Source: JAVBNT01 sp031551355
GTDB taxonomy: Bacteria; Vulcanimicrobiota; CADAWZ01
Assembly (NCBI GenBank): GCA_031551355.1
Contig: JAVBNT010000001.1
Span: forward strand, 124,001-188,000
Direction: 5' to 3'
Length of the DNA: 64,000 nt
The translations under genes and the position numbers were made by a program. The notes under the pieces were generated by a model, which worked only from the letters and a program-made list of their open reading frames with translations, had not been told where the DNA came from and did not search any database. This document shows positions 34,529-43,128 of the stretch, piece by piece; the stretch's first letter is position 1; every line of letters starts with the position of its first letter.

Positions 34529-35568
34529 AACTTTTCTTCAAGTTCCTTTATCTCTTTGTGCAGTATTCCGGCTTCTTTGAATCTTTTGCTTATTACCATA
34601 AAATATTTGTCGATATATTTTTTTGATATAGTGTTGGCCTGAATACCGCGTTCCGTGACAATATCGCAAAATTTATTCAGATCTTCACTGCTGCAGAACG
34701 AGGGATTGAGGTTTTTTATGCGGTATATTTCCTCGATAGTTGTAATGGCACTGTCTGCATTACCCAACTGTTTTCGGACTTTTTCCCTGAGACCGTCTAT
34801 CCTGCTGAGTATAAACAGGGATTGAAGTTCTTCCTCATTTTCATCATTGAACAGATGGTTACTGTCCAACTCTGTTTGCAGTTTGCTTAAATAAAGCTCT
34901 ATTATTCTTTCGGCAATTTTTCCTTTTTGCCCGGCATTCGCCAGAAAATAATCGAAATCAGTTGTTGTTTCTGATCTGTATTTATTAAGCTTTATAAGGT
35001 GTTCCTCAATTTTTTCTCTCGGGGCTCTATCTTTAAGCGCTTTTCTTATGATATTAAGCTGTTCGGTCAGCTTTTTAATTCTCTCCTGTGCCGTTGACTT
35101 CCGCAGTTTTTTCTTTACATTCTGCAGGTTTATATCAACCATTTGCTTTGAAGCCATTTCTTCCTGTTTTTGTTCCATATCTATATAGTAAGAGATAAAG
35201 GCCTGCAGATATTCTCCAAGCGCTTTTTTCATCCTTGCCCTTATTGATTTTACCGTTGTGCGTCCGCAGTCAACGATGGCGGCATTTCTTTCTCTTGCGT
35301 CACTGATTATTTTTTCAATATTTACGCATGGAATCGGTTCATGAACCATTATCGGAAATGTAAAGCTGACTCCTTCCTGAAATGGAAGTTCCGAAGAATC
35401 CATTTCTACCGGAGAAATTGTAAAATAGGACGCAAAGTATGTTCTCTCTTTTTCCGGGGAAGTCTGTTCCGTCCAGTAAAAAAGTGCCGAACTTTTTGGA
35501 TTTCCATGAATTTTGATCATATGTTTAAGGGTCTCCTTGGCGGTAGGGGATTCTCTGTAATCGGACAA
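34504..35568 (-). CDS. Coiled-coil protein, unknown function
   Basis: A 354-residue soluble protein. The N-terminal 100 residues look globular, with FTFPIMVHEPIPCVNIE. From about 105 to 350 it is mainly charged helix with likely coiled coils at 125-205 and 325-350. No family recognised. It lies downstream of the FHA and pseudokinase genes on the same strand with a 72-bp gap, so it may belong to that signalling set. Confidence 0.7.
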   Translation of the reverse strand: MSDYRESPTAKETLKHMIKIHGNPKSSALFYWTEQTSPEKERTYFASYFTISPVEMDSSELPFQEGVSFTFPIMVHEPIPCVNIEKIISDARERNAAIVDCGRTTVKSIRARMKKALGEYLQAFISYYIDMEQKQEEMASKQMVDINLQNVKKKLRKSTAQERIKKLTEQLNIIRKALKDRAPREKIEEHLIKLNKYRSETTTDFDYFLANAGQKGKIAERIIELYLSKLQTELDSNHLFNDENEEELQSLFILSRIDGLREKVRKQLGNADSAITTIEEIYRIKNLNPSFCSSEDLNKFCDIVTERGIQANTISKKYIDKYFMVISKRFKEAGILHKEIKELEEKFQQNKNSK

Positions 35569-35640
35569 TCACAGAGCTCCTAACGGATTGTATTTATTTG
35601 TTTTTGTGTTGCGGCTATTGACGCCTTAATATCGTTATAT

Positions 35641-36285
35641 TTATTCTTTATACTCCTGCTGCTCGTTTTCCTCTTCGGGTTTATAAACCATAGTATCCAA
35701 TACTTCTTCCGTCATAATAAGTTCTTTGTCAATCACAGGAATGCTTATTTCCTCAAGTACTTTCAGTTTCAGGCTTTTACTGCCGATATTTATTGTATCG
35801 CCATTGTTAAGATACTGTTCTTTTGTTCTCTGGTTATTTACAAATAAACCATTTTTACTGGCAATGTCACGGATGAGATAACCTATTTCCGTTTTAAGTA
35901 TTTCGGCATGTTCTCTTGATACGGAATCTTCATTAATCATTATTTCGCATTTTACGTCACGTCCTATAAGAATCCTGTCTTTTTTCAGCGGATATCCTGA
36001 TTTCAGCGGTCCTTCACCCGGTGTAAGCCATCCCCAGATGCCGTTTAATTTCGGTACATTTTCAGTCTGTGCTTCAATGGCCAGCTCTTCTTCATGTTTG
36101 GGAATTTCAACTTTCATTGCCATGAAATGCCCTGCCGTTATGAATAGCGAGCTGATAATCATAAATGAAATTATACAGATGTTAGCACTCGCGAAATGCT
36201 CGTCATGCAGATATTTTGCCAGAAAAAATCCGAGAGAACATCCCAAAACGGTAGATATTGTATAGTATAGTATTTTTTTTATCAT
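35641..36285 (-). CDS. Membrane-anchored FHA-domain protein
   Basis: A 214-residue protein with two N-terminal membrane helices (about 4-24 and 33-55) and a cytoplasmic FHA domain (about 100-180). Key residues are in LIGRDVKCEI, SVSREHAEI and SKNGLFVN, so phospho-Thr binding should be intact. It starts 17 bp after the membrane pseudokinase gene, a strong hint that the two work together at the membrane. Confidence 0.92.
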   Translation of the reverse strand: MIKKILYYTISTVLGCSLGFFLAKYLHDEHFASANICIISFMIISSLFITAGHFMAMKVEIPKHEEELAIEAQTENVPKLNGIWGWLTPGEGPLKSGYPLKKDRILIGRDVKCEIMINEDSVSREHAEILKTEIGYLIRDIASKNGLFVNNQRTKEQYLNNGDTINIGSKSLKLKVLEEISIPVIDKELIMTEEVLDTMVYKPEEENEQQEYKE

Positions 36286-36302
36286 AGGGACCTCTTATAA
36301 AT

Positions 36303-37268
36303 TTATTTGAGGAAAAAATAATATCCGAGAAAACCCAGCAGTCCTAAAAGACTGAGTACACTGATAATAAAAAGCATATTCTGAACTCCTGACGAGCCGG
36401 ATGGCGGGTTATAGTCGGTTTTTATGCTGCTTCCCTGATTCGTGCCTTTCAGCCGGCCGGAGAGATGTCTTTTCATTTCCTGCAGGCTTGAGTAGCGCCT
36501 TTTGGGATCGGTTTCGGTTGCTTTTTTTATAACATCCTGCGTTTGCCTGGAAAGACTGGGATTCAACAGGGAAATCGGCTGCAGATCGAAAGGAGACAGC
36601 GACGGATTAACGTTGCTCAGAGCATGGTACATAAAAGCTCCAAGACTGTAAACCAAAGATTTTATGTCAAAAAAACCGTTTTCCGCATACTGTTCCGGTG
36701 CGGCATATTCACTGGCGCCTAAATGACTGAGGCCTTCCAGGCCGGTATCCGCATAAAACATTTTAGCAAGGCCCATGTCAGTCGCTTTTATGGAGCTTTT
36801 GGGCATTGATATCAGGTTGCCCATGTTAAATTCACGGAAAAAAATCGAGGGCAGTTTTTTTGCATAAAGGAATGTAAACAGATCGGCAAGCTGTATTGCC
36901 CAGGCAATGACTTCTTCTTCCTGAAACGGTGCTCTTTGTTTGATGAGAAGCGAGTTGAGATCTGAGCCGGATACGTACTCCCTTACAATGTAGAGATAGT
37001 CGTCGTCAACGAAAAAATCTACGACTTTTGCAAAGAGCGGATGGGAAATCGAAGCTATAATAGAAGCTTCGCGTTTGAACTTGCTGATAATATTTATCTT
37101 CTCATTGATGTCTGCAGCAACGAGTTTTGTTTCCCTGACGGCCCATACTTTACCCTTCATATGCACATCATGGGCATAATAAATATTAACGAGATGCGTC
37201 TCGTATATTATTCTTTCAATTTTATATCTTGCTTTTAAAATGGTTCCAGGAGTGAGTATCGACGCCAT
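36303..37268 (-). CDS. Membrane-anchored Ser/Thr pseudokinase
   Basis: A 321-residue kinase-like protein with a C-terminal membrane helix (about 297-319). The VAIK lysine is Arg (VWAVRET), and the catalytic loop is FFREFNMGN, so Asp is replaced by Glu. The DFG segment is TDMG. PEQY and later structural motifs are kept. Loss of both the ATP lysine and the catalytic base predicts a pseudokinase or very weak kinase. The downstream gene encodes an FHA protein, so it may be a docking or scaffold pair. Confidence 0.88.
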   Translation of the reverse strand: MASILTPGTILKARYKIERIIYETHLVNIYYAHDVHMKGKVWAVRETKLVAADINEKINIISKFKREASIIASISHPLFAKVVDFFVDDDYLYIVREYVSGSDLNSLLIKQRAPFQEEEVIAWAIQLADLFTFLYAKKLPSIFFREFNMGNLISMPKSSIKATDMGLAKMFYADTGLEGLSHLGASEYAAPEQYAENGFFDIKSLVYSLGAFMYHALSNVNPSLSPFDLQPISLLNPSLSRQTQDVIKKATETDPKRRYSSLQEMKRHLSGRLKGTNQGSSIKTDYNPPSGSSGVQNMLFIISVLSLLGLLGFLGYYFFLK

Positions 37269-37589
37269 TTTTATTTCACTTTTTTAATGATAGAACAATG
37301 CATGTATTGCTAATTTAAGATATTTCTTTTCAAAACATTTTTACTTCTATTTTAATAAGAAAACACCTTTTCCTGATGATGAATGGAATAATAAATAATG
37401 CATATTTTTTAAGGTTTAGACACTTTTCGTTCATGATTTTTTGCTGCTGTTTTTCGATTAAAAGACTCTGAATAAAGGGCTTTTTTCTCGCAGGATTTCG
37501 TTTTATTTTTGAGAACTATAATATACTTGCAATGTTGTTTTTTGCTTGATATCCAATTATTCAAAACATTTTAATCGAGGTTTGCAGCT
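37269..37589. other. AT-rich gene-free interval upstream of uvrD/pcrA
   Basis: A 321-bp divergent intergenic region between the pseudokinase and the helicase genes. Very AT-rich with many T-runs, and it must hold the promoters of both. A TATAATAT stretch at about 37517 is the best -10 candidate, but no convincing -35 is paired with it. No repeat or RNA gene recognised. Confidence 0.4.
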
Positions 37590-39755
37590 TTGAATTTTGA
37601 AGAATCTTTAAATGATATGCAGAGGGAAGCCGTTTTTCATACGGATGGTCCTCTTTTGATATTAGCCGGAGCAGGCAGCGGAAAAACAAGGGTTTTGATG
37701 TATAAAATAGCCCGTCTTGTAGAGAACGGACTTGCCCATCCCTCAGAAATTCTTGCTGTTACCTTTACAAATAAAGCCGCCAGAGAAATGAAAGACAGAA
37801 TAGCCGGTCTGATTCCTGAGAAGTCATTTTCGTGGATCGGAACGTTTCATTCTTTCTGTGCCAGAGTTCTGAGAATGCAGAGCGAGTCATCCTCCGATGT
37901 TAACAGAAATTTTGTTATATATGACGAGTCCGATAAAAAATCGGTGCTGCGCGAGATTTTAAAGCATATAAATATTGATGAAAAAACGGCTTCACCGGAG
38001 AAGATGTCATCGATTATTTCAAAAATGAAAAATCAGCTAAGGCTTCCTTCCGACTGTGATGTTTCTACTTTTGAAGGTAAGCTGATTTATAATATTTACT
38101 CAGCCTATCAGGCGAAACTAAAAGCTTACGGGGCGCTTGATTTTGACGATTTGCTTGTTAAAACCTATGAACTGCTTATCTCAGGCAGTGATTTTGCAAA
38201 AAATATCTGCACCCGTTTCAAATATATTCTTGTTGACGAATATCAGGATATAAACTACGCGCAGTATATGCTGATAAAAAAACTTTCGCAGCACCACGAA
38301 AATATCACTGTCGTCGGTGATGACGATCAGAGTATCTACCGTTTCCGCGGAGCCGATATGTCTATCCTGCTTAAGTTTGAGGAAGACTATCCCAATGCCA
38401 AAGTTGTAAAACTTGAGCAGAATTACCGCTCAACGTCAACGATCCTTTCAGCCGCCAATGCTCTTATGGAACATAATACGGTAAGAAAAAAGAAGAAATT
38501 ATGGACCGACGGCTGTGAAGGCGAGAAAATATCCATTTACAAAGCTGTGGACGGCAGAGCCGAATCAAGGTTTGTAATCCGTAAAATCAGGGAGTTAATA
38601 GTCTCATGCGGGTATACTTATAAAGATTTTGTAATTATATATAGAACAAACGCCCAGTCGCGACTTTTTGAGGAAGTATGTATACAGGAGGGATTGCCTT
38701 ATAATTTGGTCGGCAGTCTTAAGTTTTATGACCGCAAAGAAATCAAGGATTTGCTTGCATATCTGAGGCTTGTAACCGATCTTAGAGACAATATATCCCT
38801 GAAACGTATAATCAATGTTCCGGCAAGGGGTATAGGACAGTCCAATTTGAGTAAACTTGAGGAAATTGTAAATCAAAAAGACGTATCTCTTTTTGAGGCC
38901 TGCAGAATACTGATGGAGTCTAATGATGCGTCACCCAAAGTCAGGGCCGGACTTGAACATTTTATTTCCGTAATGGAAAAAGCCGTTGAAATGTCTTCAA
39001 ACAGCAAAACTATTGACATTGTTAATTATATTATTGACGCTGTTGCATTCAGAGAGTATCTTCTTACGCCGTCAAAAAATGCCGAAGGTATTGCCAGAGA
39101 AGAAAATTTGAATGAATTTCTTAATGTTGTCAAAGAGTTTCAGGATATGTCGGAAATTCCTACTTTGTCGGAATTTCTGTCGCATATAGCGCTGATATCG
39201 GATATTGATATGTGGGAATCATCAGAGGGACGTGTCAATCTGATGACGTTTCATCTTACAAAGGGTCTTGAATTTCCTGTTGTCTTTCTGACCGGACTTG
39301 AGGAAAAGTTTTTACCCCATTTTATGTCGTCTGCCGACAACAGTTCAATAGAAGAGGAAAGAAGACTGTTTTATGTAGGTATAACCAGGGCTAAAAACAA
39401 GCTTTTTATGACTAATTCCCAGCAGAGGCTGGAACGCGGAATTTCCGAACAGCGTTTGCCTTCAAGGTTTTTAAAGGAAATCCCCTCCTGTTACACATCT
39501 TCATTGTCGGTAGTCTCTAATAACCGTCCGGCTTTTAAAGACATACACATGAAACGCAACTGGGATAATGATAAGGCTTTGTTTTCCTCTTCAGGGGAGA
39601 GTCTTGAACAGGGTGCCTTTGAGAAAGGCGATTCGGTTTCTCATTCAATATTCGGTAAGGGGAGGGTGCTTTCGTCTTCCGGTGATGCGGTTAAAGTTGA
39701 TTTTATAAATAAAGGGATAAAGACGGTTGTGAGATCCTTTCTTAAAAAAGATTGA
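37590..39755 (+). CDS. pcrA: UvrD/PcrA-type DNA helicase
   Basis: A superfamily 1A helicase of 721 residues, active in repair and replication-fork maintenance. AGAGSGKTRVL (motif I), AVTFTNKAAREMK (Ia), VDEYQDIN (II), DDDQSIYRFRGAD (III), EQNYRSTSTIL (IV), FHLTKGLEFPVVFL (V) and VGITRAKNKL (VI) are present. The C-terminal tudor-like domain GDSVSHSIFGKGRV is a PcrA feature. Start is a TTG with CGAGG upstream. First gene of a DNA-metabolism run (pcrA-ligA-rarA). Confidence 0.95.
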   Translation: MNFEESLNDMQREAVFHTDGPLLILAGAGSGKTRVLMYKIARLVENGLAHPSEILAVTFTNKAAREMKDRIAGLIPEKSFSWIGTFHSFCARVLRMQSESSSDVNRNFVIYDESDKKSVLREILKHINIDEKTASPEKMSSIISKMKNQLRLPSDCDVSTFEGKLIYNIYSAYQAKLKAYGALDFDDLLVKTYELLISGSDFAKNICTRFKYILVDEYQDINYAQYMLIKKLSQHHENITVVGDDDQSIYRFRGADMSILLKFEEDYPNAKVVKLEQNYRSTSTILSAANALMEHNTVRKKKKLWTDGCEGEKISIYKAVDGRAESRFVIRKIRELIVSCGYTYKDFVIIYRTNAQSRLFEEVCIQEGLPYNLVGSLKFYDRKEIKDLLAYLRLVTDLRDNISLKRIINVPARGIGQSNLSKLEEIVNQKDVSLFEACRILMESNDASPKVRAGLEHFISVMEKAVEMSSNSKTIDIVNYIIDAVAFREYLLTPSKNAEGIAREENLNEFLNVVKEFQDMSEIPTLSEFLSHIALISDIDMWESSEGRVNLMTFHLTKGLEFPVVFLTGLEEKFLPHFMSSADNSSIEEERRLFYVGITRAKNKLFMTNSQQRLERGISEQRLPSRFLKEIPSCYTSSLSVVSNNRPAFKDIHMKRNWDNDKALFSSSGESLEQGAFEKGDSVSHSIFGKGRVLSSSGDAVKVDFINKGIKTVVRSFLKKD

Positions 39756-39788
39756 TTTACCTTGCAATCCGGCCAATGCGTAGATAAT

Positions 39789-41783
39789 ATGACAGACATT
39801 AAAATTATTGAAGAACTTGATGAACTTAAGAAAAGTTTGCGGGAAAACAGCTACCGCTACTATAACCTTGATGACCCACTGATTTCAGATGCTGAATATG
39901 ACGGGATGATGAACCGATTGCTTGAAATTGAGGGAACTTATCCTGAGCTTGTTACGCTCGATTCTCCTTCACACAGAGTGGGCGCAAAACCGCTTGATTT
40001 TTTTGAACCCGTCACTCATAAGATTCCCATGTTAAGTCTTGCAAATGCGTTTAATGATAATGATTTGCGGGCTTTTGACAAACGCGTGAGAGAGCTTGCC
40101 GGCAGTGATAAAATGGAATATGCAGTCGAATTAAAATTCGATGGCTTGGCAGTGAGTCTTACTTATGTAAACGGTGCGTTTTTACTTGGAACGACAAGAG
40201 GGGACGGGACGGTAGGTGAGAATGTTACGGCAAATCTGCGTACTGTAGATAAAATTCCTTTAAAAATATCCGGCTTTCAGGAGCTGGAAGTCCGCGGCGA
40301 GGTTTTTATGAGGCGCAGTGACTTTGAGGCTCTTAATGAGAAAAAAGCGGCTCTTTCCGAAAAAGTCTTCGCAAATCCCAGAAACGCGGCCGCCGGTTCC
40401 TTAAGACAGCTTGATTCAAAAATAACCGCCCAAAGGCGTCTTGGTTTTTTTGCCTATTCATTTCCTCAGCCCCTTGATTCCCTGGCTACCCATTCGGACT
40501 CAATGAAATATCTGCAGTCATTAGGATTTCCTGTCGATCCGAATTCCGCCGTTTGCGGGGATATTGACTGTGTTATTGACTTCTGTAATTTGTGGATTAA
40601 AAAACGCAGCGAGCTTGATTATGAAGTTGACGGTGTTGTTGTAAAAGTGAATTCACTTCGTTTGCAACAGGAATTGGGCTTTGTCAGCAGAAGTCCGCGC
40701 TGGGCGATCGCCTATAAACTTCCTTCTACGGAGGTCAAAACAAAATTGCTCGGAATTGAAGTCCAGGTGGGAAGGACGGGAACTTTGACTCCGGTTGCGG
40801 TTTTGGAGCCTGTATTAGTAGATGGCTCTACCGTATCAAGAGCGACTCTTCATAATGAAGATGAAATAAAAAGGAAAAATTTAAAAATAGGGGATTATGT
40901 CTGGCTGCATAAGGCCGGGCAGGTTATTCCTGAAATAATTTCTTCCATCCCGGAGCTGAGAACCGGAGATGAAACTGATTTTTTAATGCCGCACAATTGT
41001 CCTGTATGTGGTGAAAGTGCGGTAAGAATTGATGGTGAAAGTGCGGTAAGGTGTATAAATATTTCATGTATGGCGCAGATTAAAGAGGGACTGATTCACT
41101 ATTGTTCAAAGAAAGCTATGGATATCGCCGGCTTTGGCAGGGCAATTGTTGAGCAACTCGTTGACACCGGTCTTGTCAAGTCTATTGAAGACATCTATTC
41201 ACTGACGGAACAAAGCCTTGCAGGTCTTGAACGGATGGGCGTGAAACTGGCGGCAAAACTTATTAGCGCACGCGAAAAAAGCAAGAGCAAGCCTCTTAAA
41301 AACTTTATTTACGCTCTGGGAATAAGGCATGTCGGCGAAAGGGTGGCGGCATTGCTGGCTAACCGTTTTGGAACGGTTGATAATTTTCTTGAGGCGTCAT
41401 ATGACGATTTTATTGCAATAGGCGATGTCGGTCCGGAGATTGCCTCAATGCTGATTCTTTTTATAAAAGACAACAGAGAACGTATTTTAAAGCTTAAGGA
41501 GATAGGTGTTTTTTTAGATGGGGCACCGGGAAGCCGTTCTAAGCTTCCGTTTGCTTCGAAGTCTTTTGTTATTACCGGAACACTGTCTGCGATGGGACGC
41601 TCGGAAGCGGAAGACATAATAGAAGGACTAGGCGGCAAGAACTCTTCTTCCGTTTCTAAAAAAACAGATTATGTTATTGCCGGAGCTCAGCCCGGCTCCA
41701 AGTACGACAAGGCTCTGGCATTGTCGGTGAAAATATTGACGGAAACTGATTTTTTGGATTTGATAAAGCAATATGAAAAGTAA
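39789..41783 (+). CDS. ligA: NAD-dependent DNA ligase
   Basis: Seals nicks with NAD. 664 residues from the ATG at 39789; a TTG at 39762 would add nine residues but is less like the family N-terminus. It has the Ia domain (YYNLDDPLISDAEYD), the adenylated Lys in ELKFDG, an OB fold, a four-Cys zinc finger (CPVC, CINISC), helix-hairpin-helix motifs (RHVGERVAALLA) and a C-terminal BRCT domain (about 590-664). Confidence 0.96.
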   Translation: MTDIKIIEELDELKKSLRENSYRYYNLDDPLISDAEYDGMMNRLLEIEGTYPELVTLDSPSHRVGAKPLDFFEPVTHKIPMLSLANAFNDNDLRAFDKRVRELAGSDKMEYAVELKFDGLAVSLTYVNGAFLLGTTRGDGTVGENVTANLRTVDKIPLKISGFQELEVRGEVFMRRSDFEALNEKKAALSEKVFANPRNAAAGSLRQLDSKITAQRRLGFFAYSFPQPLDSLATHSDSMKYLQSLGFPVDPNSAVCGDIDCVIDFCNLWIKKRSELDYEVDGVVVKVNSLRLQQELGFVSRSPRWAIAYKLPSTEVKTKLLGIEVQVGRTGTLTPVAVLEPVLVDGSTVSRATLHNEDEIKRKNLKIGDYVWLHKAGQVIPEIISSIPELRTGDETDFLMPHNCPVCGESAVRIDGESAVRCINISCMAQIKEGLIHYCSKKAMDIAGFGRAIVEQLVDTGLVKSIEDIYSLTEQSLAGLERMGVKLAAKLISAREKSKSKPLKNFIYALGIRHVGERVAALLANRFGTVDNFLEASYDDFIAIGDVGPEIASMLILFIKDNRERILKLKEIGVFLDGAPGSRSKLPFASKSFVITGTLSAMGRSEAEDIIEGLGGKNSSSVSKKTDYVIAGAQPGSKYDKALALSVKILTETDFLDLIKQYEK

Positions 41784-43128
41784 AGACAGGGATTCTGCGG
41801 ATCTTTTTGATTACAGCCTTAAAAAAGATATGGCTCTTTCCGCTCCGCTGGCATCGAGGATGCGGCCTCAGGCTTTGACGGAGTTTGTCGGCCAGTCTGA
41901 TTTGCTGGGTAAAAATTCCATTTTAGCCAGAGCGATCAGAGAAGACTATGTAATGTCAATGATTCTTTGGGGGCCTCCCGGATGCGGCAAGACTACGCTT
42001 GCCAGAATAATAGCGCGTGAAAGCAAGGCCAAATTTTTTCCGTTAAGTGCTGTTTCCGCAGGTGTTTCCGATCTTAGAAAAGTTGTTGCGGCAGCACGTG
42101 AACTAAGATCGCTTCATTCAAAAAGATCGATAATGTTTATTGATGAAATACACCGCTTTAATAAAGCGCAGCAGGACGCAGTACTGCCTTTTGTTGAAAA
42201 CGGTCTGATAACCCTTATCGGTGCGACAACCGAGAATCCTTCGTTTGAGGTAAACAATGCATTGCTCTCAAGGTGCCGTGTCTATGTATTAAATCCTCTG
42301 CAAAGTGAAGATCTGGAAATTGTCTTAAAACGTGCGCTTGCCGATGCCGAAAAAGGTCTGGCAAAGTATAATCCTTTTATTGAGGATGATGCCTGGAATT
42401 TTCTATTGACGTCTGCTCAGGGAGACGCAAGGATTGCGCTTAATGCGCTTGAGTATGCCGTTATCTCCGGCAGCGTTGACGAGTCCGGCGGAAAAAGGGT
42501 TGTTACTCTTGCCGTAATGGAAGACGCTCTTCAGCATAGGGCTATGCTTTATGACAAAAACGGTGAGCAGCACTATGATCTGATCTCGGCATTGCATAAA
42601 AGCATGCGTAATTCGGATCCGGACGCTACGCTTTACTGGCTGGCCCGTATGATTGCCGGCGGTGAAGATCCTCTTTATATAGTCCGGCGGATAGTGCGCT
42701 TTGCTTCCGAAGATATTGGACTTGCAGATCCCAATGCACTTGTACAGGCAATTAATGCGTATAATTCCGTGCATTTTATCGGTTTGCCGGAAGGTGAGCT
42801 GGCAATATCGCAGGCAGCCGTCTATATGGCGCTTGCCCCCAAGAGCAATGCTTTATATAAGGCTATGAATAACGTAAAAAAAGATATAAAGAGTGAGAAA
42901 TGGTATGCGGTTCCCAAGCATATAAGAAATCCTGTAACGGATTTGATGAAACAGGAAGGATACGGCAAGGGATATAAGTACGCTCACGATTATGAGAACT
43001 CAATAACATCCATGACCTGTTTGCCGGAAGAGATCAAAGACCGCGTTTATTTTACGCCTTCCGAATCCGGCTGGGAAAGCAGTGCCTATCAAAAACTAAA
43101 GGAGCTTCGCGGGATTAGTGCCGATTAA
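41773..43128 (+). CDS. rarA: Replication-associated recombination protein RarA (MgsA)
   Basis: A AAA+ ATPase of 451 residues that acts at stalled forks. WGPPGCGKTTLARII (Walker A), FIDEIHRFNKAQQD (Walker B), GATTENPSFEVN (sensor 1) and the C-terminal tetramerisation region SEDIGLADPNAL are diagnostic. It overlaps ligA by 11 bp. Confidence 0.95.
   Translation: MKSKDRDSADLFDYSLKKDMALSAPLASRMRPQALTEFVGQSDLLGKNSILARAIREDYVMSMILWGPPGCGKTTLARIIARESKAKFFPLSAVSAGVSDLRKVVAAARELRSLHSKRSIMFIDEIHRFNKAQQDAVLPFVENGLITLIGATTENPSFEVNNALLSRCRVYVLNPLQSEDLEIVLKRALADAEKGLAKYNPFIEDDAWNFLLTSAQGDARIALNALEYAVISGSVDESGGKRVVTLAVMEDALQHRAMLYDKNGEQHYDLISALHKSMRNSDPDATLYWLARMIAGGEDPLYIVRRIVRFASEDIGLADPNALVQAINAYNSVHFIGLPEGELAISQAAVYMALAPKSNALYKAMNNVKKDIKSEKWYAVPKHIRNPVTDLMKQEGYGKGYKYAHDYENSITSMTCLPEEIKDRVYFTPSESGWESSAYQKLKELRGISAD

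Noticed and set aside
41015..41055. Tandem duplication in the LigA zinc finger (GESAVR twice)
   Set aside because: The zinc finger has normal length compared with known ligases, so the repeat of codons is likely coincidental convergence of conserved positions.
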